Assembly: GCA_902761035.1 (NCBI GenBank)
Contig: CACWIW010000095.1
Location: 1-47,028, forward strand
Source of the DNA: an uncultured bacterium
Lineage (GTDB): Bacteria > Verrucomicrobiota > Kiritimatiellia > RFP12 > UBA1067
Direction of reading: 5' to 3'
Length of the DNA: 47,028 nucleotides
Translations under genes and position numbers: made by a program
Shown here: positions 1 through 6,856 of the stretch, in pieces
Layout of the letters: each line of letters starts with the position of its first letter
Position numbering within the stretch: the first letter of the stretch is position 1
Notes under the pieces: generated by a model
Databases searched by the model: none
The model's input: the letters and a program-made list of their open reading frames with translations, nothing else
What the model was told of the DNA's origin: nothing

Positions 1-192
1 ACCCTTTCCCGGACTCCCAGGCTGGCAGGGCAAGGTCTTTTCAGCGAAACATCAGGCTGGAAAAGGAAAGAAGCAGCCTGTCAAATGAGAATACCATGAT
101 CGCAGATGTTTCGCTTGCGTTTTGTGCTTGCGGAAGAGCCGCATTTGTGAGAGAATGTATACGTTTTCACCACCCAAAACGGAGCATTTTAG

Positions 193-1131
193 ATGATTGA
201 CAGAAGAGACTTTCTTCAAACCAGCGTGTTTGCCGCTGCGGCATCCGCCTTGCCGGGCTGTTGCACGCGATGCTGTTGCGCAGGCGGCGCCTACGTAACG
301 GCCGAAAACCTCGGCGTGTGCAGCTGGAGCTTCCAGAAGCCGCTCGACGCCGTGGCTGCCGAGATGAAGAAGCTCGGCCTCAAACGTATCCATCTCGCGC
401 TTCAGCCGTTCCTTGAGGGCGGCTCGCGCCACGGCGCGGCCGAGGGCAAGGCTGCGCTCGATCGCGTGAAGGCGCGTCTCGCCTCCGGCGAGTGGAAGCT
501 CTCCGCCACGATGATCGGCTTCCCGCAGGAGGACTACTCCACGCTCGAGTCGATCAAGAAGACGGGCGGCATCGTGCCGGACGACGTCTGGGAGGCGAAC
601 AAGAAGATCATCGTCGCGGGCGCGAAGCTCTCCGCCGAACTGAAGGCTCCGGTCCTCACGATGCACGCGGGCTTCCTTGACGAGAGCAACGCCGCCGCGC
701 TGAAGAAGTACACCGAGCGCGTGAAGTTCATTGTGGACACGTGCGGCGCGGCGGGCGTGCCCGTGGCGTTCGAGACGGGACAGGAGACGGCCGCCGACCT
801 CGCGAAGTTCCTGCCGACAGTTCCGGGCGCGGGCGTGAACTTCGACCCCGCGAACATGATCCTCTATGGAAAGGGCAACCCCGTGGAGGCGGTGCGCGTG
901 CTCGCGCCGTGGATCAAGCACGTCCACCTCAAGGACGCCGTGCAGACGAAGAAGCCCGGCACCTGGGGCACGGAGGTGCCGTGGGGCGACGGCGAGGTGA
1001 ACGCACCGCGTTTCCTCGCGGAGCTACAGGCCGCCGGCTACAAGGGCGCGTTCGCAATCGAGCGCGAGGGCGGTAGCGACCGCACGGGCGACATCGCGCT
1101 CGCGGCGAAGCGCCTGCTTGGAAAAGGTTGA
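193..1131 (+). CDS. Tat-exported sugar phosphate isomerase/epimerase-like TIM-barrel protein
   Basis: 312-residue protein of the xylose-isomerase-like TIM-barrel superfamily (sugar phosphate isomerase/epimerase, AP-endonuclease 2 fold). The N-terminus has a twin-arginine motif (RRDFLQ, residues 4-9), an Ala-rich hydrophobic stretch and a Cys-rich segment at about residues 23-29, so it is probably exported folded and may be lipid-anchored. Barrel landmarks are visible: VLTMHAGF, AFETGQE, GVNFDPANM, KHVHLKD and AFAIEREGG, which supply the His, Glu and Asp residues that bind metal in this fold. The substrate cannot be told from sequence. A Gfo/Idh/MocA-type gene follows 114 bases downstream, a common pairing in inositol and rare-sugar oxidation. 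The start is the ATG before the RR motif. No clear promoter is seen in the 192 bases upstream. Confidence 0.88.
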   Translation: MIDRRDFLQTSVFAAAASALPGCCTRCCCAGGAYVTAENLGVCSWSFQKPLDAVAAEMKKLGLKRIHLALQPFLEGGSRHGAAEGKAALDRVKARLASGEWKLSATMIGFPQEDYSTLESIKKTGGIVPDDVWEANKKIIVAGAKLSAELKAPVLTMHAGFLDESNAAALKKYTERVKFIVDTCGAAGVPVAFETGQETAADLAKFLPTVPGAGVNFDPANMILYGKGNPVEAVRVLAPWIKHVHLKDAVQTKKPGTWGTEVPWGDGEVNAPRFLAELQAAGYKGAFAIEREGGSDRTGDIALAAKRLLGKG

Positions 1132-1143
1132 GTTTTAAAGTAT

Positions 1144-1220
1144 GAAGGACAGAAGACAAAAGACGACGGACAGAGGATGATTCACCATCCTTTGTCTTCT
1201 GTCGTCTGTCTTTTGTCCTC
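1144..1220. repeat. Imperfect purine/pyrimidine inverted repeat
   Basis: Two arms of about 35 bases, one almost all purine (GGACAGAAGACAAAAGAC and continuation) and the other its approximate reverse complement, are separated by about 6 bases. They could form a long imperfect hairpin between the first two genes. A sibling inverted repeat lies at about 2500-2595. It might act as a terminator or RNA-stabilising hairpin, but no T-tract follows it. Confidence 0.6.
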
Positions 1221-1245
1221 CAGCCATCAGTAAAAGGAAAAGCAA

Positions 1246-2481
1246 ATGAAAGCAAGTAGAAGAGACTTCCTGAGGACGGCCGCGGCCGCCTCGGCGTTCA
1301 CGATCGTGCCGGCGCGCGTGCTCAACGCGGCGACGGCGCCGTCCAACCAGCTTACGCGTGCGTTGATCGGCTTCGGCGCGATCGCGCGTTCCGCGAACCA
1401 CCTGCCGTTCAAGGGGTCGCGTCTGATCGGCCTCTGCGACCCCTACGAGGCGCGGGCAAGATCAAGGCGTACAAGAACTTCATGGAGCTGCTGGCGGACA
1501 AGGACGTGGACATCGCCCACATCTGCACGCCGCCGCACTGGCACGGCTGCATGAGCGTGATGGCCGCGAAGGCGGGCAAGGACATCTGGTGCGAAAAGCC
1601 CATGACCCGCACGGTCGGCGAGGGCAAGCGCGTGATGGAGGTCGTGAAGGCGAAGAAGCTTCGGCACGACCGTCGAGCCGATCCGCCAGATCGTGGAGAA
1701 CGGCCTGCTCGGCAAGGGCCCGCTCAAGTGCACGTTCGGCGCGGGACAGGGCTTCAGCTGGAAGTTCGGCTGGTCCGGTCGCGTCAACGCCGCTCCGGAG
1801 CCGGTTCCCGCCGGCTTCGACTGGGACATGTGGCTCGGCCCGGCGCCGTGGAAGCCCTACACCGCGCATCGCGCGGGCACGTCGTTCCGCGGCTACTGGG
1901 ACTACGACTCGGGCGGGCTCGGCGACATGGCGCAGCACTACCTCGACCCGCTGCAGTACCTCCTCTGCAAGGACGAGACGAGCCCTGTCAAGATCGACTA
2001 CAAGGGACCGAAACAGCATCCGGAGGCCGTGGGCCGTTTCGACCGCATCATCCTCACCTACGACGACGGCACGGAAGTGAGCCTTGACGGCGACGAGACG
2101 CTGAAGGGCGAACCGCTCCTGCGCGGCGCGAACGGCCTGTGCGTGTACCCGAAGGCGAAGGGCGGCAAGACGCTCCGCCTCAAGGACGCGAACGGCTGGT
2201 GGCCCGAGGAGAAGGTGCTCGCCAAGCTCAAGGAGCTCCCGAAGCCCGCGCCGCAGCAGACGGACTTCATCGACAGCTGCAAGAACCGCAAGACGTTCGC
2301 GCTCAACGAGTCGAACGGCTTCCGCTCCTGCACGATGTTCAACCTCGGCATCGTCGCCGAGCGCCTCGGCCGTGGGTTCGAGTTCGATCCCGTCACGCTC
2401 CGCGCGAAGAACGACCCCGCCGCGGACCGCTTCCTCTACCAGTCCATGCGCTCGCCGTGGGACCGGGAGATGTGGGGGTGA
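1246..2481 (+). pseudogene. Frameshifted Gfo/Idh/MocA-family oxidoreductase (Tat signal)
   Basis: The reading is a Gfo/Idh/MocA NAD(P)-dependent oxidoreductase in three pieces. Piece one (1246 to about 1449) has a Tat signal (SRRDFLR) and the start of the Rossmann fold (ALIGFGAIA, LIGLCDPYEA). Piece two, in another frame (about 1449-1661), has HICTPPHWHG and the family motif CEKPM. Piece three, back in the first frame (about 1663-2481), has TTVEPIRQIVENGLLG, the substrate-domain motif GGLGDMAQHYLDPLQYL and the C-terminus. The joins look like small internal deletions, because residues usually found between DPYEA and the next helix, and between KAKKL and GTTVEP, are missing. It is either a young pseudogene or carries two sequence errors. 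Intact, it would oxidise or epimerise a sugar or glycoside outside the cytoplasm, next to the epimerase-like gene upstream. Confidence 0.8.
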
Positions 2482-2499
2482 GTTAAAGGGATGAGGTTG

Positions 2500-2595
2500 A
2501 GAGAGATGAAGGACAAAAGACAAAGGACAGAAGACAAAGGTTGGAACAGCACACCTTTGTCATTCGTCTTCTGTCTTCTGTCCTCACTCCAACCA
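2500..2595. repeat. Second imperfect purine/pyrimidine inverted repeat
   Basis: A left arm rich in GGACAAAAGACAAAGGACAG and a right arm that reads as its reverse complement (ending in CTTCTGTCCTC) flank about 12 bases. The sequence resembles the inverted repeat at 1144-1220, so this is a dispersed intergenic family rather than a unique terminator. Confidence 0.6.
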
Positions 2596-2637
2596 CGATC
2601 AACCATCTACCAACTTTGAATCAAGGAGAATCCAATC

Positions 2638-3204
2638 ATGAAATCTAGTATCTATCGTCTCATGTCATTCATGTCGGCGGCGGCCCTCGCCCTTGCGGCG
2701 ACGGCGGCCGCTCCTGCGAAACCCGCTGCGGCGAAGCCGCCGGCGGATCCCAATCCTTACGCTGGATATGGTCCTGCGATGGCCTCCAAGAAGGGTGATC
2801 CGATGGCCGTGGAGTGGCAGGCGAAGAACAAGGCCGCCCTTGAGGCCGCGACGAGCGACAAGGAGCTTGTCTGCTTCGTGCGCGACCTCGCCTCGGCCCG
2901 TGCGTTGCTCGCGGAAGTGAAGCCCGCCTACGCCACCGATCCGCTCAAGGCGTGCCAGATCGCGGCCGTCTCGCAGTTCGTGATGCGTCCCGGTTGGGAA
3001 CACGCGCGCGGAATCTGGACGGAGGCCCTGTTCCGTGCGTTCATGACAGCGACTGACGACACCGTGCGCATCGCGTACCTTGACCAGCTCCGCTGGTGCG
3101 GGTGCCAAAGGCACGCGGGCGCCATCCAGGTCGTCGTGTCGGGGTGCCGGTCGAAGGCCGTGCGCGATTTTGCTGACGTCGTCATACGCGAGCTGAGCCG
3201 ATGA
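2638..3204 (+). CDS. Small secreted protein of unknown function
   Basis: 188 residues starting with a clear signal peptide (basic start, then Ala/Leu-rich to about residue 23), followed by a Pro/Ala/Lys-rich linker and an alpha-helical body. The helices, with spaced Ala/Leu and a late WCGCQRHAG segment holding two cysteines, could be HEAT-like, but no family was recognised. A good ribosome site (CAAGGAGAA) precedes the ATG. The stop overlaps the start of the adaptor gene by 4 bases, so it is probably translated together with the adaptor and exporter. A periplasmic helper for that transport unit is a reasonable guess, not shown. Confidence 0.75.
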   Translation: MKSSIYRLMSFMSAAALALAATAAAPAKPAAAKPPADPNPYAGYGPAMASKKGDPMAVEWQAKNKAALEAATSDKELVCFVRDLASARALLAEVKPAYATDPLKACQIAAVSQFVMRPGWEHARGIWTEALFRAFMTATDDTVRIAYLDQLRWCGCQRHAGAIQVVVSGCRSKAVRDFADVVIRELSR

Positions 3205-4262
3205 GCGGACGTGCCACGGTAGCTGCGGCCGCGCTGCTTTCCGTGCAAGCCGCGTTCGGCGCAGCATTGACCTTGCCCGTCGCCGAGGTGGCGGGCGAGG
3301 TCGACAACCAGGCGAAGACCTATCCTGGTCGGGTCGTTGCCATGCAGCGCGTCGACCTTGCGCCTGAGGTCAGCGGTGAAATACTCGAGGTCTGCTGTGC
3401 CGACGGCGCGCTCGTGAAGGCGGGTGATGTTCTCTTCCGCCTCAACGCGATCAAGTACAAGTCGGCCCTCAAGAACGCACAGTCGAAGGTCGCCGAGTGC
3501 AAGTCGAGGAAGCTCTACGCCGATTCGAATTTCGCCCGGCACGAAAAGACGAAGGGCGTGTCGCAGGACGCCGTGGACAAGGCGCGCTCCGACCGCGACG
3601 TGGCCGCGAGCGCCCTTGAGGCCGCCGAGGCCGAACTGGCCGTAGCCGAATACAACCTCGCCCACTGCGAGGTGAAGACTCCGATCAGCGGCAAGGTGGG
3701 CACGGTGCGCTTCACGAAGGGCAACTACGCTTCGCCCGAGAAGGGCGCGCTCGTGACCATCACGCAGATTACGCCCATCCGCGTGCGCTTCTCAATTTCC
3801 AGCGCCGACTTCCTCGGAATGTTCCAGGGACGCTCCGGGACGTTGAAGGAGAAGGCCGTAGTCGAGGTCGTCCTTGCCGATGGCAGTACCTTTGGCGAGA
3901 AGGGCGAAATCGACTACACGGAGAACGTCGTCAACGAGTCGACCGATACGCTTCCCGTGTACGCGCGTTTCGCCAACGCCGAGCGCGTCCTGCGTTCGGG
4001 TGGTACCGTGGGCGTGAAGTTGAGCAATCGGGACGGCGTGAAGAAGCCCGCTGTGCCGCCGAGCGCCGTGATGCAGGATGTGCAGGGCCCTTACGTGTGG
4101 GTGCTGGACGCTTCTGGCAAGGCCGAGAAGCGGCACATCGTGCGTGGGCGCATGACTGGCGACCGGCTGTTCGTCGCGGAAGGGCTGTCCGTAGGCGAGC
4201 GCGTGGTGACGGACGGCACGCACAAGGTCGCCCCCGGCGACCAGGTGACGCCGGCACCGTGA
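3201..4262 (+). CDS. Periplasmic adaptor subunit of an efflux transporter (RND/HlyD type)
   Basis: 353 residues with the usual membrane-fusion-protein order: signal peptide (1 to about 22); first half of the lipoyl/barrel-sandwich domain (GRVVAMQRVDLAPEVSGEI, then VKAGDVLFRL); an alpha-helical hairpin (about 80-150, heptad-rich, AEAELAVAEYNLAHCEV); the second lipoyl half (TPISGKVGT); a beta-barrel domain; and a C-terminal domain (VPPSAVM, VWVLDASGKAEKRHI, GLSVGERVVTDG). Such proteins link an inner-membrane pump to an outer-membrane channel. No RND pump or TolC gene lies in the window. The next gene, 13 bases away, is a heavy-metal exporter, so this adaptor may serve an unusual partner. The start overlaps the preceding stop. 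Confidence 0.9.
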   Translation: MSGRATVAAAALLSVQAAFGAALTLPVAEVAGEVDNQAKTYPGRVVAMQRVDLAPEVSGEILEVCCADGALVKAGDVLFRLNAIKYKSALKNAQSKVAECKSRKLYADSNFARHEKTKGVSQDAVDKARSDRDVAASALEAAEAELAVAEYNLAHCEVKTPISGKVGTVRFTKGNYASPEKGALVTITQITPIRVRFSISSADFLGMFQGRSGTLKEKAVVEVVLADGSTFGEKGEIDYTENVVNESTDTLPVYARFANAERVLRSGGTVGVKLSNRDGVKKPAVPPSAVMQDVQGPYVWVLDASGKAEKRHIVRGRMTGDRLFVAEGLSVGERVVTDGTHKVAPGDQVTPAP

Positions 4263-4275
4263 CGGAGAAGGTAGA

Positions 4276-5124
4276 ATGGCCGATTTGCTGGTCGATATTC
4301 TGGTTGACAACCTGCTTCTGCTGCCGTTCCTCTTCCCAACCTATCTGGTGCTGGAGGCGATCGAGGCCCATGCGGGAAGCGCGCTTGAGCGGACGCTTGG
4401 CCGCGCCCGCCGTTGGGGGCCTCTCGTCGGATCGCTCTCCGGCGCGGTTCCCCAGTGCGGCTTCTCCGCTGCCGCCGCGTCGCTCTACGCAGGCGGCGTG
4501 ATCACGGTCGGCACGCTCGTGGCCGTGTTCCTCTCCACGTCGGACGAGCTGATTCCCGTGCTCGTCTCAAAGAAAATGCCCGTTGACCTCCTCGTGAAGA
4601 TCGTGGGGCTCAAGGTCGTGTTCGGATTAGTGGCGGGTATCGCGGTAGACCTGTTTCTGCGCGTGCGGGGAGCGCGTACGCCCGCACCGCATGTGGAGGA
4701 GCTTTGCGCGCACAGCCGATGCGGATGCACGGAACACAAGGGCATTGTCGTGCCCGCGCTCATCCACACGGCGGAAATCTTTTTCTTCATCTTGATAGTC
4801 TCTGGTGCGCTGGAGCTCGCGCTCCACTTCGCGGGGGAGGACGTGCTTAAGAGCTTTGTCCTCAACAAGCCCGTCCTGGGCGAGCTGCTCGCGGGACTGG
4901 CGGGGATGATCCCCAACTGCGCCGTTTCGGTGACGTTCGCCCAGCTCTATGCACAAGGCGGCATGAGCGCAGGTGCGCTGATGGCCGGGTCGCTCGCCGG
5001 TTCCGGGCTGGGATTGCTGGTACTCTTCCGCACGCACCGCAGCCAGAAGGAGAACCTCTTGATTCTCGCCACCGTCTACGTGTTCGGCGTCGTCTTCGGA
5101 CATCTTTCCGGGTATCTATTCTGA
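4276..5124 (+). CDS. Ten-TM heavy-metal exporter, ArsP_2/putative manganese transporter family
   Basis: 282-residue polytopic membrane protein built from two similar halves. Each half carries the family hallmark: GAVPQCGFSAAAASLYAGG in the first and GMIPNCAVSVTFAQLYAQGG in the second, each with a buried Pro-x-Cys. The halves are joined by a soluble loop with CAHSRCGCTEH (about residues 149-159), a cluster of three Cys and two His that could bind a metal ion. Family knowledge suggests arsenic or divalent-metal efflux; the substrate here is unknown. A ribosome site (GGAGAAGG) precedes the ATG, and the gene follows the adaptor by 13 bases as the third gene of a compact operon. A stub of the C-terminus of a second copy lies at 6777-6830. 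Confidence 0.82.
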   Translation: MADLLVDILVDNLLLLPFLFPTYLVLEAIEAHAGSALERTLGRARRWGPLVGSLSGAVPQCGFSAAAASLYAGGVITVGTLVAVFLSTSDELIPVLVSKKMPVDLLVKIVGLKVVFGLVAGIAVDLFLRVRGARTPAPHVEELCAHSRCGCTEHKGIVVPALIHTAEIFFFILIVSGALELALHFAGEDVLKSFVLNKPVLGELLAGLAGMIPNCAVSVTFAQLYAQGGMSAGALMAGSLAGSGLGLLVLFRTHRSQKENLLILATVYVFGVVFGHLSGYLF

Positions 5125-5227
5125 AAGGAGTCCGAGGCCCTCTGGCCCTGGCCCTGCTTTGTCTATATATACGTCATGGTCGATACGCTCAAACGACAGT
5201 GTCGAATCATCAATACGACAGGGGGCG

Positions 5228-5447
5228 CGAGGGTCAGACACGATTGGTGGAGTAAGAGTGGTGGAGCGACTGAATTTTTGGTAAACTGTCTGCCATGCGA
5301 CGCCCAAGGAACTTTCAAACGGACAGATGCTACCACCTGGTAAACCGGGTGGTCCATCGCGCCTTTTATCTGGACGAGTATGAGCCATGGCATGAAGTTA
5401 CTCCACCGCTCCCACTCCACCAATGGGGTCAGACCCTCTGGCGCTCT
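5228..5447 (+). mobile_element. RAYT-derived miniature element, copy 1
   Basis: 220-bp element with a near-identical second copy at 6556-6775. Its ends are inverted repeats of about 38 bases: the left starts GAGGGTCAGAC and runs through TTGGTGGAGT; the right runs through ACTCCACCAA and ends GGGGTCAGACCCTC. Between them is the first third of a REP-associated tyrosine transposase gene. No target duplication was found. It looks like an internally deleted derivative moved by a full-length relative elsewhere. Confidence 0.8.
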
Positions 5448-5453
5448 AAGTAA
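5295..5453 (+). pseudogene. N-terminal fragment of REP-associated tyrosine transposase (RAYT)
   Basis: 52 codons. The first 30 or so match the start of the Y1/TnpA_REP family: an RRPR start, then CYHLVNRVVHRAFYLDEYE, corresponding to the usual YHVxNRGxxRxxxF block. The HUH pair and catalytic tyrosine, which lie further on in the family, are missing, and the frame runs into the element's right inverted repeat. It cannot encode an active transposase. It marks the ancestry of the 220-bp element. Confidence 0.75.
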
Positions 5454-5524
5454 AATGTTACGCGAACGGTTGAACAAGAATACAGGCTGTGAAATAATTC
5501 TTTACGCAGGAAAGGTCAATCCTT

Positions 5525-6067
5525 ATGGGCAAGGAATTGATGAATAAGACACCGCAACAAGTGCGTGTTAAAAGTCGGCTTGTTAAGTTGTTGTTTGTTG
5601 CTACGACGGTTACATTAACATTTATATTGATTCTTAGTTCGACAACGATTCCGTTTCCATTGCATTATTGGAATGTTGTATTTCATCGTGAAGAGGCAAT
5701 ATTCAAGCAATTGAAACAGGGGCGGCTTGTCACATATCAATTTACTTTTCAGGATTCTTCATGGGTAAGAATCCATTTTCATCCTCAGTTTGACCTGCTT
5801 TTTAGGATGTACCATGGCGGAATTTACTTGCTTACCAGTGATGGTCGGCAAAGAAAATATATATGTGACTATAGCCCCTGTGGGTTTGCGTTGGGGTTTG
5901 AAGATGAGGACATCGGCATTTTTAACAGAATGTCGGTTCAGGAGTGTTCCTTGAGTGAACTAGATGAGATAATAATATCTTACGCAGGATCTTCTTGTTT
6001 TGTTGCCGAACAAGGTGATGCGTCGGAGGATATTAAAACTTCTGGAGATTCAAAAGTTCAAGAATGA
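5525..6067 (+). CDS. Membrane-anchored protein of unknown function, AT-rich
   Basis: 180 residues with one N-terminal transmembrane segment (about residues 22-45, LLFVATTVTLTFILIL) and a soluble, aromatic-rich domain after it (YQFTFQDSSWVRIHF, MYHGGIYLLTSDG). No family was recognised. Base composition and codon use are clearly more AT-rich than the surrounding genes, suggesting a recent arrival. GCAGGAAAGG precedes the ATG at 5525; an in-frame ATG at 5540 is an alternative. The stop overlaps the start of a 44-codon gene (ATGA), the first link of a tight small operon. Confidence 0.6.
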   Translation: MGKELMNKTPQQVRVKSRLVKLLFVATTVTLTFILILSSTTIPFPLHYWNVVFHREEAIFKQLKQGRLVTYQFTFQDSSWVRIHFHPQFDLLFRMYHGGIYLLTSDGRQRKYICDYSPCGFALGFEDEDIGIFNRMSVQECSLSELDEIIISYAGSSCFVAEQGDASEDIKTSGDSKVQE

Positions 6068-6198
6068 CAGCATCATTGTCATGGTACTGTTTGCCGAATG
6101 ATTTCTACGGTCGGAATGACGTTGGCAGTTTGTCGAAGCATATTGATGAATTCGGCGACGTGGTCATCATTGGCAGTCAAGCTAGCGAGGTGACTTGA
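6064..6198 (+). CDS. 44-residue open reading frame in a tightly packed operon
   Basis: Starts at an ATG sharing bases with the stop of the previous gene (ATGA), and stops one base before the ATG of the next. The protein (MTASLSWYCLPNDFYG to SQASEVT) has no recognised relatives. Its aromatic start and hydrophobic DVVIIG core look protein-like, and the exact fit between two starts supports translation. It could instead be the tail of a formerly longer gene. Confidence 0.45.
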   Translation: MTASLSWYCLPNDFYGRNDVGSLSKHIDEFGDVVIIGSQASEVT

Positions 6199-6199
6199 G

Positions 6200-6583
6200 A
6201 TGAACAAAGGCCATTCAAAACGCCCACAGATTCTCGTTATAATCGGCGGGGGCACGCTGTTGCTTGCTTGTGTGGCGATTCTCCTTGCCCTGCGAAGCGG
6301 GCGAAGAGAAACGCCGCTGCCGCCAGTGCCAGAGGCGACAGGCACGCCGGGCGAAGTGCGCGTCAAGCCAGTCGTGCGGAAGGATGCCGCACGTAAGCCG
6401 ACGGTAACGTCATCGACATCTCGTACCGTCGCTATCATCTGCGGCGCGGACGAGGCGACCGCCGGCCGCTACGAGGCGCGGAACGACGCGCTGCGGGTGA
6501 TTGCGCGGCGGCGCGACCTGCCGAAGGAGGATGCCGCCGCGCTGATAGGGACGGCCGAGGGTCAGACACGATTGGTGGAGTAA
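6200..6583 (+). pseudogene. Membrane-anchored protein truncated by the RAYT element
   Basis: The frame encodes a short cytoplasmic start, one transmembrane helix (about residues 10-31, ILVIIGGGTLLLACVAILLAL), a Pro/Lys-rich linker, and the start of a charged helical region (RYEARNDALRVIARRRDLPKEDAAAL). At 6556 it enters the 220-bp RAYT element and ends within it after a few foreign residues (QTRLVE). The 3' end has been lost. The function is unknown; the layout (one TM, then a helical soluble domain) suggests a periplasmic protein. It follows the 44-codon gene by one base. Confidence 0.6.
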
Positions 6584-6775
6584 GAGTGGTGGAGTGACTG
6601 AATTTTTGGTAAACTGTCTGCCATGCGACGCCCAAGGAACTTTCAAACGGACAGATGCTACCACCTGGTAAACCGGGTGGGCCATCGCGCCTTTTACCTG
6701 GACGAGTATGAGCCATGGCATGAAGTTACTCCACCACTCCCACTCCACCAATGGGGTCAGACCCTCTGGCGCTCT
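6556..6775 (+). mobile_element. RAYT-derived miniature element, copy 2
   Basis: Same 220-bp unit as 5228-5447, differing at only a few positions, in the same orientation and exactly 1328 bases away. Its left edge interrupts the gene starting at 6200 and its right edge abuts a stub of an exporter gene. The two flanks do not belong together, as expected if recombination between two copies removed the DNA between them. Confidence 0.8.
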
Positions 6776-6856
6776 TACCGTCTATGTGTTCGGCGTCGTG
6801 TTAGGACATCTTGCCAGTTATCTATTCTGAGGGATACGCCATGGAAAAGAAAGTAG
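6623..6856 (+). pseudogene. Second RAYT N-terminal fragment
   Basis: Same fragment as at 5295 (RRPR start, CYHLVNRVGHRAFYLDEYE), with Gly in place of Val at residue 20. The frame continues past the element into unrelated sequence and stops after 77 codons. The catalytic region is absent. Confidence 0.7.
6777..6830 (+). pseudogene. C-terminal stub of a second heavy-metal exporter gene
   Basis: Seventeen codons and a stop read TVYVFGVVLGHLASYLF, matching the last residues of the exporter at 4276-5124 (TVYVFGVVFGHLSGYLF). At DNA level 48 of 54 positions agree with 5071-5124. Several differences are synonymous, so this was a coding paralogue rather than a recent copy. The rest of the gene is missing; the RAYT element sits exactly at its 5' edge. 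Confidence 0.75.

Noticed and set aside
1..192. Promoter for the first gene
   Set aside because: TGTATACG near 157 could be a -10 box, but no -35 at a suitable distance was found and the start of the region is cut by the window.
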